Positions 14,896 through 24,446 are shown, numbered from the stretch's first letter. The stretch: DNA of 64,000 bases from Chloroflexota bacterium (GCA_018606645.1 JAGVRI010000014.1:36377-100376); one strand, 5' to 3'. Made by a program: numbers and translations. Notes: generated by a model from the sequence alone, not told the origin.

Positions 14896-16723
14896 GCCAG
14901 GCCGGATCCGATTCTCCGCTGTTTCTCTCGACCCCTACCTCTTGCTGGTCGTCCTGTTCTCGCTGTTTGTCATCGGGCCTCTGCTCCAACCGGGCTACTT
15001 CTGGTACGCCCACGATGCCCGCCACAGCGTCTATTTTCTTTTTGAGCTGGACCGGGGGATTCAGGACGGCATCCTCTACCCCCGCTGGCAGCCCGATTTT
15101 GCCTTTGGCTATGGCTATCCCTTCTTTAACATTTATGGACCGCTCTCCTCCTATGTGGGCGAGGTGTTCCACCTCCTCGGCCTGAGCTTTACCGACGCGG
15201 TCAAGGCCGTCTTTGCCCTATCGGTGGTCGGTTCGGGGCTGACCATGTACGGCTTTGTCAAGCGGGCCCTGGGCCGACAGGCCGGGCTGGTGGCCGCGGT
15301 CGCCTATATGGTCATTCCCTACCGACTGGTGGACCTCTATGTCCGGGCGGCCCTGGCGGAATCGGTGGCCCATCTATTCGTGCCATTGGTCCTGTGGGGG
15401 AGCTGGGCGACGGTCGATCGTCCGCGCCTGCCCCGCATTGTGGGTCTGGCGCTGGCCTATGCCGGGTTGTTCTACACCCACCCCCTCACGGCTCTGCTAT
15501 TGACGCTGATCCTGATCCCGTACATCCTCTACCTGGCGCTGGCGCGGATGGGCGATGAGCAGCCCTGGCGGACCATGACTCGAGAGTCGATCCCGGCCGT
15601 GGTCGGTCATCTGGGCCACATCCTGATCCCGGTCGCGTCTGGACTCCTCCTGGGCGTGGGCCTGGGCGCTCTCTTTATCCTGCCGGCAGTCACCGAGAGC
15701 CGCTTTGTGCGGGTGGACCAGTGGTACGGCGGTCGCTACGCCTGGGGGGGTGACTTTGTCGAATTCTTTCAACTGTTTTCACCGCGATGGGGCTTTGGCG
15801 TGAGCATTCCAGGCCCGAACGATGAGGTCAGCTTTCAACTGGGTGCGGTGCCGGTGGTGCTCAGCCTTTTCGCTTTCCTCTCATTGTTCTACCGACGGCG
15901 CTCCTCCGCCGCTCATCGGCTGAGCCTCTTCTTCGGGATCTTGACTGGTGTGGCTGTTTTCCTCACCCTCCCGATTTCGTCGCCGGTGTGGCAGATTCTT
16001 CCCCTGGCGCGACTGGCCCAGTTTCCATGGCGGTTCCTGGCCCTGACCGTGGTCTCGATGGCCTTTCTTTGCGGAGCGGTCGTTGGTAAAGTGGAATCCA
16101 GGTCGGGCCTGATGAATTCTGCCACGCTCGTGTTGGTTGCCCTCTTGCTGTTAGGGAGCCTGCCCTACATTCGGGTGGCCGGGTTGTCGGAGGAGGAGGT
16201 GTCGCTGGCCGGGCTGATGCGCTTTCAGCAATCGTCCGACGAGATGACGGGGTCCACCGCCTGGACCCGCCGCATCCCCCGGTGGTCTCCCATGGCCGAT
16301 TATCACATCGCCGGGGTTCCGCTCACCTCCAAGATCAGTTACACCGACCTGTACCGCCAGGTGGGCCGCATCCGGGCCCGCACCGTGGAACTGCGTGTCG
16401 ATCGCGAGCTGGTCGAGTATTCGGCCGACCGCCCGGCGCTCCTGACCTTCAATACCTACTACTATCCGGGCTGGCGCGCCTACCTTCTCGATGCCGAGAG
16501 CCACGCCGTCCAGCAGGAACTGCCGATCGCCGTGCGAGGGGAGCTGGGGTTGATCACCGTCCGCATCCCGGCAGGGGTGGGTCGGGTCCTCCTGCGCTTT
16601 GAGGATACCCCGATCCGGAAACTGGGGACGACCATCACCTTCAGCAGCCTGGCTCTGGTCGTTCTTCTCTGGCTTGGGCGCCTGATCGATCGGGCGTCCA
16701 GGTTGCGGGCCCGGGAGGGATAG
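14885..16723 (+). CDS. PTPS-related integral membrane protein, paralogue 2
   Basis: 612 residues; the ATG lies 11 bases inside the previous gene. The N-terminal loop YFWYAHDARHSVYFLFEL and the GYGYPFFNIYGPLSSYVGE segment are the diagnostic pattern of PTPS-related membrane proteins (Asp near the first helix, Gly-Tyr-Pro-Phe followed by a Pro-rich turn). About twelve helices follow, with PYRLVDLYVRAALAES and ARLAQFPWRFLAL strongly conserved in the next gene too. The C-terminal outside domain (TYYYPGWRAYLLDAE) is a YfhO-like beta domain. The family probably transfers sugars from polyprenyl carriers; no activity is established. Confidence 0.75.
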   Translation: MSPRPGRIRFSAVSLDPYLLLVVLFSLFVIGPLLQPGYFWYAHDARHSVYFLFELDRGIQDGILYPRWQPDFAFGYGYPFFNIYGPLSSYVGEVFHLLGLSFTDAVKAVFALSVVGSGLTMYGFVKRALGRQAGLVAAVAYMVIPYRLVDLYVRAALAESVAHLFVPLVLWGSWATVDRPRLPRIVGLALAYAGLFYTHPLTALLLTLILIPYILYLALARMGDEQPWRTMTRESIPAVVGHLGHILIPVASGLLLGVGLGALFILPAVTESRFVRVDQWYGGRYAWGGDFVEFFQLFSPRWGFGVSIPGPNDEVSFQLGAVPVVLSLFAFLSLFYRRRSSAAHRLSLFFGILTGVAVFLTLPISSPVWQILPLARLAQFPWRFLALTVVSMAFLCGAVVGKVESRSGLMNSATLVLVALLLLGSLPYIRVAGLSEEEVSLAGLMRFQQSSDEMTGSTAWTRRIPRWSPMADYHIAGVPLTSKISYTDLYRQVGRIRARTVELRVDRELVEYSADRPALLTFNTYYYPGWRAYLLDAESHAVQQELPIAVRGELGLITVRIPAGVGRVLLRFEDTPIRKLGTTITFSSLALVVLLWLGRLIDRASRLRAREG

Positions 16724-16726
16724 ACG

Positions 16727-18526
16727 ATGGCCGCCTCTCCGCTCCGGCGCATCCCAAGGATGGTGGCCCGCCGCCGTCCAGACCCATATCTCTGGCTGGT
16801 GATCGCCTTCTCCCTGTTCGCCGTCCTGCCGCTGGCCGGGCCCAACTATTTTTTCAACGCCCACGATGCGCCTCATTCGGTGTTCTTTCTCACCGAATTC
16901 GACGCCGCCCTGCGGGACGGAGTGTGGTATCCGGGCTGGGCCACCGATCAGGCGCTGGGCTACGGTTATCCGACCTTTGTCCTCTACCCACCGCTGGCCT
17001 ACTATGTGGCCGAGGGATTCCACTTGTTGGGCGCGAGCAAGGTGGCGGCGGTCAAATGGACCTGGGCGCTGGCGACGATCGGCGCCGGGCTGGCGATGTA
17101 CCTCTGGGCGCGGCGCCTCGTGGGCCGCGAGGCGGGCTTGCTGGCCTCGATCGTCTACCTCTATATGCCCTACCGCCTGGTCGATCTCTATGTCCGGGCG
17201 GCACTGGCTGAGTATTGCGCTTTTGTCTGGATGCCGCTGACCCTGCTGGCCTTCCATCGCCTGGTGGAACGAAACGCCAGCCCGTCCGGATCGCTGGCGA
17301 TGGGGCGGTTGGTGGCCCTGGCCGGTCTGGCCTACGGGGCGCTGTGGCTGACGCACAATGCCACCGGCCTGGTGTTCACTCCCTTGCTGGCCGGGTATGT
17401 CCTGTTCCGGCTGGGGGCGGAACCGGCGGACGGGAAGGACCGGTTCAGGCGGGCCATGGCAGCCCTGGGCGGGGCGCTGCTCGGCCTGGGCATTGCCGCC
17501 GCTCTCCTCCTGCCCAACCTCCTGGAGCGCCGCTTTATTGTGCAGGAGCAGTGGGTGCGGGCCGGCTATGACTATGCGCTTTATTTTGTCCATCCTGCGC
17601 ATTTCCTGTCCTGGTCATGGGGCTATGCGCCGGGCCGGCCAGGGACGGAAGGGGTGATGTCGGTCCAACTGGGTGCGATGCCGCTTCTCCTGGCCCTGGT
17701 GGCGGCGGTGGGGGTGTTCCAGCGACCGGCCAGGGATCGGGCCCAGGTTCTCTTTTGGGCGGCAGCCACCCTTCTGCTCCTGATCATGATGATGCCCGTC
17801 TCGGCCCTCGTGTGGGAGCGGTTGCCGCTGGCGGCCCTGATCCAGTTCCCCTGGCGGTTGCTGGCTCTGACCTCGGTGAGCCTGGCGCTGCTCTCCGGGT
17901 TCTCGGTCGCCATTCTCTGCCCCTCGGTCACCGGCCTTCCGAACCGACGACCCGAACCCCAGGTCCTGCTCTGGGCGCTGGTGGTCATCCTGGCCAGCTT
18001 TCCCTACACCCAGCCCCAATATACCCCCATTCCACCGACCGCCGAAGGGCCGCTGTTGGCCCTCGAATTTGAACAGAAATATGGCGACATGGTGGGCATG
18101 ACCGCCTGGACGCAGGAGCAGCCGCGGACCTCTCCGCTGGTGGCGCAATATTGGGCCGGCGGCCCGCTGGTGACCGCCGATGCCCTGGCCCCAGGCGCTT
18201 CGGTGGAGATGATCCGGGCCGGGGGCGCCTCGGATGAGCTATGGGTGCGGTCGCCGCACGGCACCCCACTCCGTTTCTACACCTACTATTTTCCCGGCTG
18301 GCGCGTCTATATTGACGGCCGGCGGCTGCCCGATTCGGCGCTCCGGCCCGAAACGGTCTATGGCCTGCTCACCGTGGACGTGCCGCCCGGCGAGCACCAC
18401 GTCCTGCTGCGCTGGGGGGATACGCCCGTCCGGCTGGCAGGCAAGATTGTGACCCTATCGTCTCTGGCCCTCGCCCTGGCGCTGGGGTGCCGGCCGGGGC
18501 TTTCGCGCCGTCGGGCCAGTCTGTGA
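16727..18526 (+). CDS. PTPS-related integral membrane protein, paralogue 3
   Basis: 599 residues starting 3 bases after the previous stop. It is a clear tandem duplicate of the preceding gene: FNAHDAPHSVFFLTEFDAAL, LGYGYPTFVLYPPLAYYVAE, PYRLVDLYVRAALAEYC, AALIQFPWRLLAL, MTAWTQEQPRTSPLV and the C-terminal TYYFPGWRVYIDGR all have counterparts. About twelve transmembrane helices plus a terminal outside beta domain and one final helix. The same GT-C-like role is inferred. Three neighbouring versions suggest specialised acceptors or sugars in one envelope pathway. Confidence 0.78.
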   Translation: MAASPLRRIPRMVARRRPDPYLWLVIAFSLFAVLPLAGPNYFFNAHDAPHSVFFLTEFDAALRDGVWYPGWATDQALGYGYPTFVLYPPLAYYVAEGFHLLGASKVAAVKWTWALATIGAGLAMYLWARRLVGREAGLLASIVYLYMPYRLVDLYVRAALAEYCAFVWMPLTLLAFHRLVERNASPSGSLAMGRLVALAGLAYGALWLTHNATGLVFTPLLAGYVLFRLGAEPADGKDRFRRAMAALGGALLGLGIAAALLLPNLLERRFIVQEQWVRAGYDYALYFVHPAHFLSWSWGYAPGRPGTEGVMSVQLGAMPLLLALVAAVGVFQRPARDRAQVLFWAAATLLLLIMMMPVSALVWERLPLAALIQFPWRLLALTSVSLALLSGFSVAILCPSVTGLPNRRPEPQVLLWALVVILASFPYTQPQYTPIPPTAEGPLLALEFEQKYGDMVGMTAWTQEQPRTSPLVAQYWAGGPLVTADALAPGASVEMIRAGGASDELWVRSPHGTPLRFYTYYFPGWRVYIDGRRLPDSALRPETVYGLLTVDVPPGEHHVLLRWGDTPVRLAGKIVTLSSLALALALGCRPGLSRRRASL

Positions 18527-18582
18527 TTTACGTTGCGGGCTTTGTGCGACCAGGGTTGTTGCATTCATTGTGACATCGTAGC

Positions 18583-18676
18583 GGCGAGGCATTCCCAGTG
18601 ACCATCTGTCGCTTAGATCGCCGCCAATTGGCCGGAACTACCTGGCCTGAGACGCCGTTCCTGCGAATGCCTCGCC
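18583..18676. repeat. 94-bp element with 12-bp perfect terminal inverted repeats
   Basis: GGCGAGGCATTC (18583-18594) and GAATGCCTCGCC (18665-18676) are exact inverted copies 70 bp apart. They sit in the 230-bp gap between the last PTPS-related gene and the methyltransferase. The centre also contains smaller inverted repeats (GGCCGG/CCTGGCC), so a non-autonomous mobile repeat or a structured RNA is possible. I see no gene in the gap. Confidence 0.5.
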
Positions 18677-18720
18677 CCAGTCCCGACTTACAACCGCCAT
18701 GTTTGCACGGCCGGGAATCG

Positions 18721-18749
18721 TTGCGCAGAACCGCCGGCTGTGGCATAAT
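18721..18749 (+). promoter_or_regulatory. Promoter giving a leaderless methyltransferase mRNA
   Basis: TTGCGC (18721-18726), 17-bp spacer, CATAAT (18744-18749) with an extended TGG before it. The predicted start of transcription coincides with the GTG start codon at 18757. Confidence 0.6.
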
Positions 18750-18756
18750 AGTCCGG

Positions 18757-19605
18757 GTGACCCGAGTGGAAGAGCCAACTTGGAAGCATTACCTGACCGA
18801 TTACAACGAGGGACTGGGGCTGGTCTACGAGCGGTTTGTGCTCAATGACTTTTTGCTGGCCCTGCACCGGCAATACCACATCCAGACCGCGCTCGAAGCG
18901 CCGCTGTTTGGGATGGCCGGCGTTTCGGGCATCAACAGCGTGGTCCTGGCCCAACAGGGAGTCCGAGTCACCCTGGTGGACGAAGAGGCCGAGCGGCTGG
19001 CGGGGGTGAAGCGCATCTGGGGCGAACTGGAGCTGCCGGCCGAGTTGGTGCATCACACCGACTGGGGCCGGTTGCCCTTCCCAGACCATTCCTTTGATCT
19101 GGCCTGGAACTGGGCAGCGCTGTGGTATCTGGACGACCCGGCCGGGCTGCTGGAGGAACTGGTCCGGGTTTCGAGACGCGTCGTGTTGGTGGCGATGCCC
19201 AACCGCTGGCAGGTAGGATATCTGCTGCGCAAGTATCTGCTGGAGCGCGAGTTTGTGAACCAGGTGGATGAGCGGTGGACCGAGATCGGCCGGGTGCGTC
19301 GCGTCCTGGAGCGGGCCGGACTGCGCATCGTGCGTCAGGGAGTGCTCGATACCCCGCCCTGGCCCGACACGGTGATGCCCGCCCGGGAGGTGTTGCACCG
19401 GTTAGGCATCCGTTCCCGGAAGCTGGACCGTCGCTTCAGCGGCGACTCCTGGCAGTGGAATACGATGGCCTATTACCGGGGGGAACAGCCTGATCTCTAT
19501 CAGCGAGTCATGCGCTACGCCTGGCTGGACCGCGCGCCGTTGCCGTGGTGGATCAAGGCCGTCTGGGCCCATCACCGTTTTCTGGTCGGGATCAAGGAAG
19601 GGTAA
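18757..19605 (+). CDS. Class I SAM-dependent methyltransferase (type 11)
   Basis: 282 residues with a GTG start at 18757 (a second in-frame GTG lies 9 bases on). The -10 box ends 7 bases before the GTG, which argues for a leaderless start; longer in-frame versions would run through the promoter and repeat. Motifs are of the Methyltransf_11 type: EAPLFGMAGVSGINSVVLAQ as a variant glycine-rich SAM loop, VTLVDEE as the acidic residue after strand 2, and LPFPDHSFDLAWNWAALWYL. The substrate is unknown; the flanking surface-glycan type genes suggest a lipid or sugar intermediate. Confidence 0.72.
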   Translation: MTRVEEPTWKHYLTDYNEGLGLVYERFVLNDFLLALHRQYHIQTALEAPLFGMAGVSGINSVVLAQQGVRVTLVDEEAERLAGVKRIWGELELPAELVHHTDWGRLPFPDHSFDLAWNWAALWYLDDPAGLLEELVRVSRRVVLVAMPNRWQVGYLLRKYLLEREFVNQVDERWTEIGRVRRVLERAGLRIVRQGVLDTPPWPDTVMPAREVLHRLGIRSRKLDRRFSGDSWQWNTMAYYRGEQPDLYQRVMRYAWLDRAPLPWWIKAVWAHHRFLVGIKEG

Positions 19606-19640
19606 GGAGGCCGAGGTCTCGATAGAGCCTCAGAATAGCG

Positions 19641-22460
19641 ATGGCAGCCGATCGTCTGCGTTCCGTCCGTCTTCACCTGGTCGTCCTGATTCTGTACGCC
19701 TTGCTGGCCGTGGTCACGAGCTGGCCGCTGGTGCGCCATCTCCACACTCACGTTCCGGGCAGTGATACCTGGGCCCTGGACGAGTACACCTTCCTCTGGA
19801 ACACCTGGTGGTTTCGCTACTCCCTTTTGAACCTGGGGCAGAGCCCGCTCCATACCGACTATATCTTTTACCCGCTGGGGGTCAGCCTAGCCCTGTACAC
19901 CTACAATCTGTTCAATGCCCTGGTTTCGTTGCCGCTCCAACCGTTCCTCCCCTTGCCGGCCATCAGTAACCTGACCTTCCTGGTCAGCACGGTGCTCAGC
20001 GGCTATGGCACCTTTCTACTGGTGGACTCGCTCATTCGCCGCATCCAGCGGCCAACGACCGAGTCTCCGCAGCCCTCTGTGGAAGAACCGCGAAACCTCG
20101 ATGGCTCACTACGGGTCATCCGCTATGGGGCCGCTTTCCTCTCCGGCCTGATCTATGCCTTTGGCTCCTATCGGATGGTCTATGCCGCCATCGGCCATTA
20201 TGACATGTGGAGTACGACCTGGATCCCGTTCTATCTCTTGTTCCTGATGCGGACCATCTGGGCTCCGGGCCGGCGCAATGCAATCCTGGCCGGGATCTGC
20301 CTTACCCTGGCCCTGTTGTGTGAGATGATCTTTGGCGTCTTCCTAGGTTTGTTTACCCTGATCCTGCTCGCCTTTGCCCTGAGCCGTCGTTCGGAGACGG
20401 CGATCCAGGGGGGAAGAGCCGACCTTCTGAAAAGGATCGCGGTGATGGTCCTGGCGGCGACCGTTCTCTATATGCCGGTGTTGGTTCCGATCCTGCGAGA
20501 GATGTCCAAGGGTTACGAACTGGCCGGCTGGGGCGATGCCGAGAAACTTTCGGTGGACCTGTTGGGTCTGGTCACTCCCGCCGCTCTCCATCCACTGGGG
20601 GGCGACTGGGCCGAGACCCTGACCCAGACCCGCGAGGGGACCTCCCGCTTCCACGACGTACACACCGTGTTTCTCGGCTGGGCGGGGCTGGCTCTGGCCG
20701 TCGTTGGGGCGGTGCGCTACCGACGATACCTGGCCGCCTGGACGACCAGCCTGGTCGTGTTCACGATCTTGAGCCTGGGGCCGGTGTTGCAGGTGAATGG
20801 TCGTTCCACATTCGATCTGGATGGTCTCCAGATCAACGTGCCTCTGCCCTTTATCCTGCTCCACTATATCCCCGTGGTCAAGGCCAACCGCGTTCCCAAT
20901 CGCTTCAGTGTGGTGTTGATGCTGGCCCTGGCGGTGCTGGCCGGATTTGGCGCCTACTGGCTGCTCAGGGCGATTACCGGCAGGCGCTCGACCGCCCGGC
21001 GATTCCTCTATCCTGGCCTCGGTCTGGTGGCCGCCCTGCTACTCTTTGAACACTGGTCGGCGCCGTTGCCCCTGACCGATGCCCGTCTGCCCTCGGTGTA
21101 TGGACCGGTGACGGCGGATGGGGAGGACTGTACTGTCCTACAGTTGCCTCTGGGCTGGCGGCACAGCTTTGGAATGCAAGGGGCCGAGGACACGCGGACG
21201 CAATACTACCAGACCCACCATCACAAGCGCCTGCTTTCGGGCAACATCTCGCGCACTCCGCCTTTCCAGTTCGACTACTTTCGGCGGGTGCCGATCCTGG
21301 ATTCGTTGATCGCCCTCCAGGCCTACGGCGAGGTGGATGCCGCGCGTCAAGCAGCCGACCGGGCTACCGCCGGTGAGTTTGTCAGTTTCTACAACATCTG
21401 CTATGTCGCCGTCGCGCCGGGCATCCCAGGCCGTCCGCCCTATGTGGATACCCGGGATGCAGCGCTGAACTATGTCAGAGAGGTCTTGCCGTTGGAACGG
21501 GTGTCCAGGCAGGAGGGCTGGATCCTGTACCGGGTAAAGCAACCGCCCCTGCCCGAACCGTTCGCCGTGGACCTGGGGACATCGGCGCCGAGGACGGCCA
21601 TGGTGCTGGGTGAGGGGTGGGCTGAGGCGGAAGAGATCCAGGGGGTGACGGCGAACTGGGCCATTGCTCAAAAAGCCCGGTTCTTTCTGCGTGCGGTGGC
21701 CGGGAACGAGTACCGCCTGACGATCACCGCCCTGCCTTTTGTCTATCCGGGCGCGCCGGAGCAGCGGATGACCCTGTGGGTCAACGGCCATCGGCTGGAG
21801 ACCCTCCGCCTGACCGAGGGATGGAACACCTACCACTGGCAGGTGCCGGCCCGCTTCCTGCGGCCGGGTTTGAATGAACTGTCGTTTGAGTTTGCCCGTC
21901 TGGACCGGCCGGCCGAAGTGGTACCCGGCAACGGAGCCATCGGCCAGACCGGGGTGCAGGCCCCGACCGCCATTGAGGTCAATAGCGGAGGCCCAGCCGA
22001 TTTCGCCTACATCACCGTCGGGAGCGGAGACGAGGCCAGGGACGGATCAGTCCACCGTCCGGGGTACAACGTGGCCGTCATCCATCCCAGGAGCGGGCGA
22101 CTCCTGGACCGGCGGGGCTTTGACCTGACCCGGAGCGGAAGCGAAGATGAAGCGGTGGCCCTGGCCGACTTCATCCGCCGCCTGCCGCCGGGACGGATTG
22201 TGGTCGTGGCCCTGCAAGGGGAGCCGGTGTATTGGTCCGAAGAGGTGGTTGCCGCCCTCCGGGAGATCGGGGGACAGACCGATCTGCGAGGCACGACCGA
22301 TTGGTCCCATGCCATCATCGGCGTCAAAGGCGCTGCGCCGGGTACCGCAATGGAAGTAGCAGGACCGGAGCGCGGTTGGTTGCGTGTTGCTCCGGACCGA
22401 CGGACCCTGGCTGTGGCGGTGGATGCGATGGTGTGGGAGCGGATAAGCCAGCCGGAGTAA
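19641..22460 (+). CDS. Large GT-C-like membrane protein with C-terminal ILEI/FAM3-like domain
   Basis: 939 residues. The first 480 or so hold about eleven transmembrane helices in a GT-C/YfhO-like layout, with an Asp-rich first loop (PGSDTWALDEYTFLWNTWWF) and HYDMWSTTWIPFYLLFL. A long outside part follows with a beta domain around 650-760. The last part (about 784-905) matches the ILEI/FAM3 'GG' domain of animal FAM3 cytokines and POMGnT1: GYNVAVIHPRSGRLLDRRGF, then ADFIRRLPPGRIVVVALQGE, and WSHAIIGVKGA. In POMGnT1 this fold binds O-mannosyl glycans, so glycan binding next to a transferase is an attractive inference. The ATG at 19641 has only a weak ribosome site. Confidence 0.7.
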   Translation: MAADRLRSVRLHLVVLILYALLAVVTSWPLVRHLHTHVPGSDTWALDEYTFLWNTWWFRYSLLNLGQSPLHTDYIFYPLGVSLALYTYNLFNALVSLPLQPFLPLPAISNLTFLVSTVLSGYGTFLLVDSLIRRIQRPTTESPQPSVEEPRNLDGSLRVIRYGAAFLSGLIYAFGSYRMVYAAIGHYDMWSTTWIPFYLLFLMRTIWAPGRRNAILAGICLTLALLCEMIFGVFLGLFTLILLAFALSRRSETAIQGGRADLLKRIAVMVLAATVLYMPVLVPILREMSKGYELAGWGDAEKLSVDLLGLVTPAALHPLGGDWAETLTQTREGTSRFHDVHTVFLGWAGLALAVVGAVRYRRYLAAWTTSLVVFTILSLGPVLQVNGRSTFDLDGLQINVPLPFILLHYIPVVKANRVPNRFSVVLMLALAVLAGFGAYWLLRAITGRRSTARRFLYPGLGLVAALLLFEHWSAPLPLTDARLPSVYGPVTADGEDCTVLQLPLGWRHSFGMQGAEDTRTQYYQTHHHKRLLSGNISRTPPFQFDYFRRVPILDSLIALQAYGEVDAARQAADRATAGEFVSFYNICYVAVAPGIPGRPPYVDTRDAALNYVREVLPLERVSRQEGWILYRVKQPPLPEPFAVDLGTSAPRTAMVLGEGWAEAEEIQGVTANWAIAQKARFFLRAVAGNEYRLTITALPFVYPGAPEQRMTLWVNGHRLETLRLTEGWNTYHWQVPARFLRPGLNELSFEFARLDRPAEVVPGNGAIGQTGVQAPTAIEVNSGGPADFAYITVGSGDEARDGSVHRPGYNVAVIHPRSGRLLDRRGFDLTRSGSEDEAVALADFIRRLPPGRIVVVALQGEPVYWSEEVVAALREIGGQTDLRGTTDWSHAIIGVKGAAPGTAMEVAGPERGWLRVAPDRRTLAVAVDAMVWERISQPE

Positions 22461-22466
22461 GCCGCC

Positions 22467-24437
22467 ATGTCCGGCAGGGATCCGCACCGGCCGCTCGACC
22501 ATGGCATCGCTGTCCTGCTGGCTGCGGTGGCCCTGGGGCTCTACGTCCGGACCCTGGCCCCCACCGTGCTGGCCGGAGATGCCGGCGAATTCCAGTTCGC
22601 CCCTTATCTCCTGGGGATCGCCCATCCAACCGGCTATCCGCTCTATCTGTTGCTGGGTTGGGCCTGGTCCCATCTGATCCCGATCGGGGACGTGGCCTAC
22701 CGGATGAACCTCTTTTCCGCCGTATGGGCAGCAGCTACGGTCGGGCTTTTCTACCTCCTCGCTCGTGTGTTTTTGAACCAGACCACGCCCGCGCTCCGTC
22801 CCACGCTGTCTCGAACCGTTTCGGCGCTGGCCGCCCTGTTCCTGGCAGTGACCCCCACTTTCTGGTCCCAGGCGATCATCGCCGAGGTCTATAGCCTCCA
22901 TGCCTTCTTCTGCGTCCTCCTCCTGTACCTTCTCCTGAAAGGGTCCGAACGACGGGACAAGGGCCGGCTGCTGGCTGCCGTCGGCTGCTTTGGTCTGAGC
23001 CTCAGCCATCACCGGACCACCTTGCTTCTGGCTCCTGCTCTTCTGACTTACCTGTGGCTCACCGACCGAACGGTGGTTCGGGATCGCTCCTGGCTGGTCC
23101 GCGCCGTGCTCCTCCTGTTCCTGCCGTGGCTTCTCTATCTCTATCTCCCCTGGCGGGCTCCCCACACGCCCTATCTACATCTGCCTCTGACCGAGGGCCG
23201 GGAGTTGGTTCTATATGACAACTCGCTGGCCGGCTGGGCAAGCTTCGTCCTGGGTGGCCCCTTTGGCGGCTCGCTCAACTTCTCCGTCGATCTGGGAGAG
23301 CGACTGATCATGGCCGGGAGCCTGCTGCGGGACGAAGTGGGCTGGGTCGGCCTTTTCCTGGCGCTGTTCGGGGTGGTCCACCTGGTCGTTGGCGCTCTCG
23401 CAACGCGCTCCCGCTCCGAGACCCTGTCCGGCTCCGGCGTCAGCCGCTGGGCCCTCTTGAGCCTGACCGGATGGGTCTATCTCCTTACTGTGGGCTTTAA
23501 CCTGGTGTATACCATTGGCGACATCTTTGTCCTCTTTATCCCGTCCTACCTGGTGATCATCCTCTGGATGGCCGTGGGGATGAGCGTCCTTGTCCAACGC
23601 ATCCATCGCCGGCGCCTGATGACCGGATTTCTGGGCGTGGCCTTTCTGGTCGTGATCGTCGACAAAGGATTTGTCCATTATACCACGCTGGATCAGAGCC
23701 ACCGGACCGAGGTGCGGAGGCAGTGGGGGACGATTCTCTCGCAGCCGCTGCCGCCAGAAGCGATCCTGATCAGCAACGATCGGAACGACATCATGCCGAT
23801 GTGGTACCTGCAATATGTCGAGGGCCGGCGCCCTGACCTGCTGGGGCTATTTCCACTGATCACCGCTGAATACCCGACACTGGGGGATATCCTGGACCTG
23901 GCGCTGAGCACAGGCCGTCCGGTCTATCTGATCAAACCAATGCCTGGGGTCGAGATCAAAGTGGAAATCAGAGGAGAGGGGCAACTGGTGCGGGTGTTGG
24001 GACTGGCGGGGGACCGAGAACCTGAACATCCGCGCCAGGAGCGCATTGCGGAGCGGGTGAGGTTGACCGGCTACGACCTTCAGCCCCCCGAACCCTATCC
24101 GGGCCAGGAGTTACTGGTCAGCCTGTACTGGGAAGCCATATGTCCGCTCGAAACCACCTACCACACCTTTATCCATCTCATAGATGCGGCCGGGCAGAAG
24201 GTGGCCCAAAGCGACCGGCAGCCCGGCGGCGTCTACTACCCTACCAGCCAGTGGCGGCCCAGCGAGCGGTTGCGTGACGAACACCGGCTGGCTATCCCGA
24301 AAGAGACGCCGCCGGGCCTTTACCAGTTGTTGGTCGGCATCTATTCCTTTGCCGATGATGGAGAGCTCCAAGCGTTGGGGGAACCCGTGGTCATTGGCCA
24401 GATCGAGGTCCAGGCGTCCGACCGCGCTGAACCATAG
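22467..24437 (+). CDS. DUF2723/PMT-like GT-C membrane protein with C-terminal beta-sandwich
   Basis: 656 residues starting 6 bases after the previous stop. The first loop AGDAGEFQFAPYLLGIAHPT followed by GYPLYLLLGW is the diagnostic motif of DUF2723, a relative of protein O-mannosyltransferases; the acidic residues would be catalytic. SQAIIAEVYSLHAFF and about ten helices follow. After residue 440 the protein is outside: a soluble region with DRNDIMPMWYLQYVEGRRPD and a terminal beta-sandwich (HTFIHLIDAAGQKVAQSDRQ, then a WRPSE motif) like that of the 13342-14895 product. Transfer of sugar from a polyprenyl phosphate donor to protein or lipid is likely but unproven. Confidence 0.8.
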   Translation: MSGRDPHRPLDHGIAVLLAAVALGLYVRTLAPTVLAGDAGEFQFAPYLLGIAHPTGYPLYLLLGWAWSHLIPIGDVAYRMNLFSAVWAAATVGLFYLLARVFLNQTTPALRPTLSRTVSALAALFLAVTPTFWSQAIIAEVYSLHAFFCVLLLYLLLKGSERRDKGRLLAAVGCFGLSLSHHRTTLLLAPALLTYLWLTDRTVVRDRSWLVRAVLLLFLPWLLYLYLPWRAPHTPYLHLPLTEGRELVLYDNSLAGWASFVLGGPFGGSLNFSVDLGERLIMAGSLLRDEVGWVGLFLALFGVVHLVVGALATRSRSETLSGSGVSRWALLSLTGWVYLLTVGFNLVYTIGDIFVLFIPSYLVIILWMAVGMSVLVQRIHRRRLMTGFLGVAFLVVIVDKGFVHYTTLDQSHRTEVRRQWGTILSQPLPPEAILISNDRNDIMPMWYLQYVEGRRPDLLGLFPLITAEYPTLGDILDLALSTGRPVYLIKPMPGVEIKVEIRGEGQLVRVLGLAGDREPEHPRQERIAERVRLTGYDLQPPEPYPGQELLVSLYWEAICPLETTYHTFIHLIDAAGQKVAQSDRQPGGVYYPTSQWRPSERLRDEHRLAIPKETPPGLYQLLVGIYSFADDGELQALGEPVVIGQIEVQASDRAEP

Positions 24438-24446
24438 CGGAGCTTC

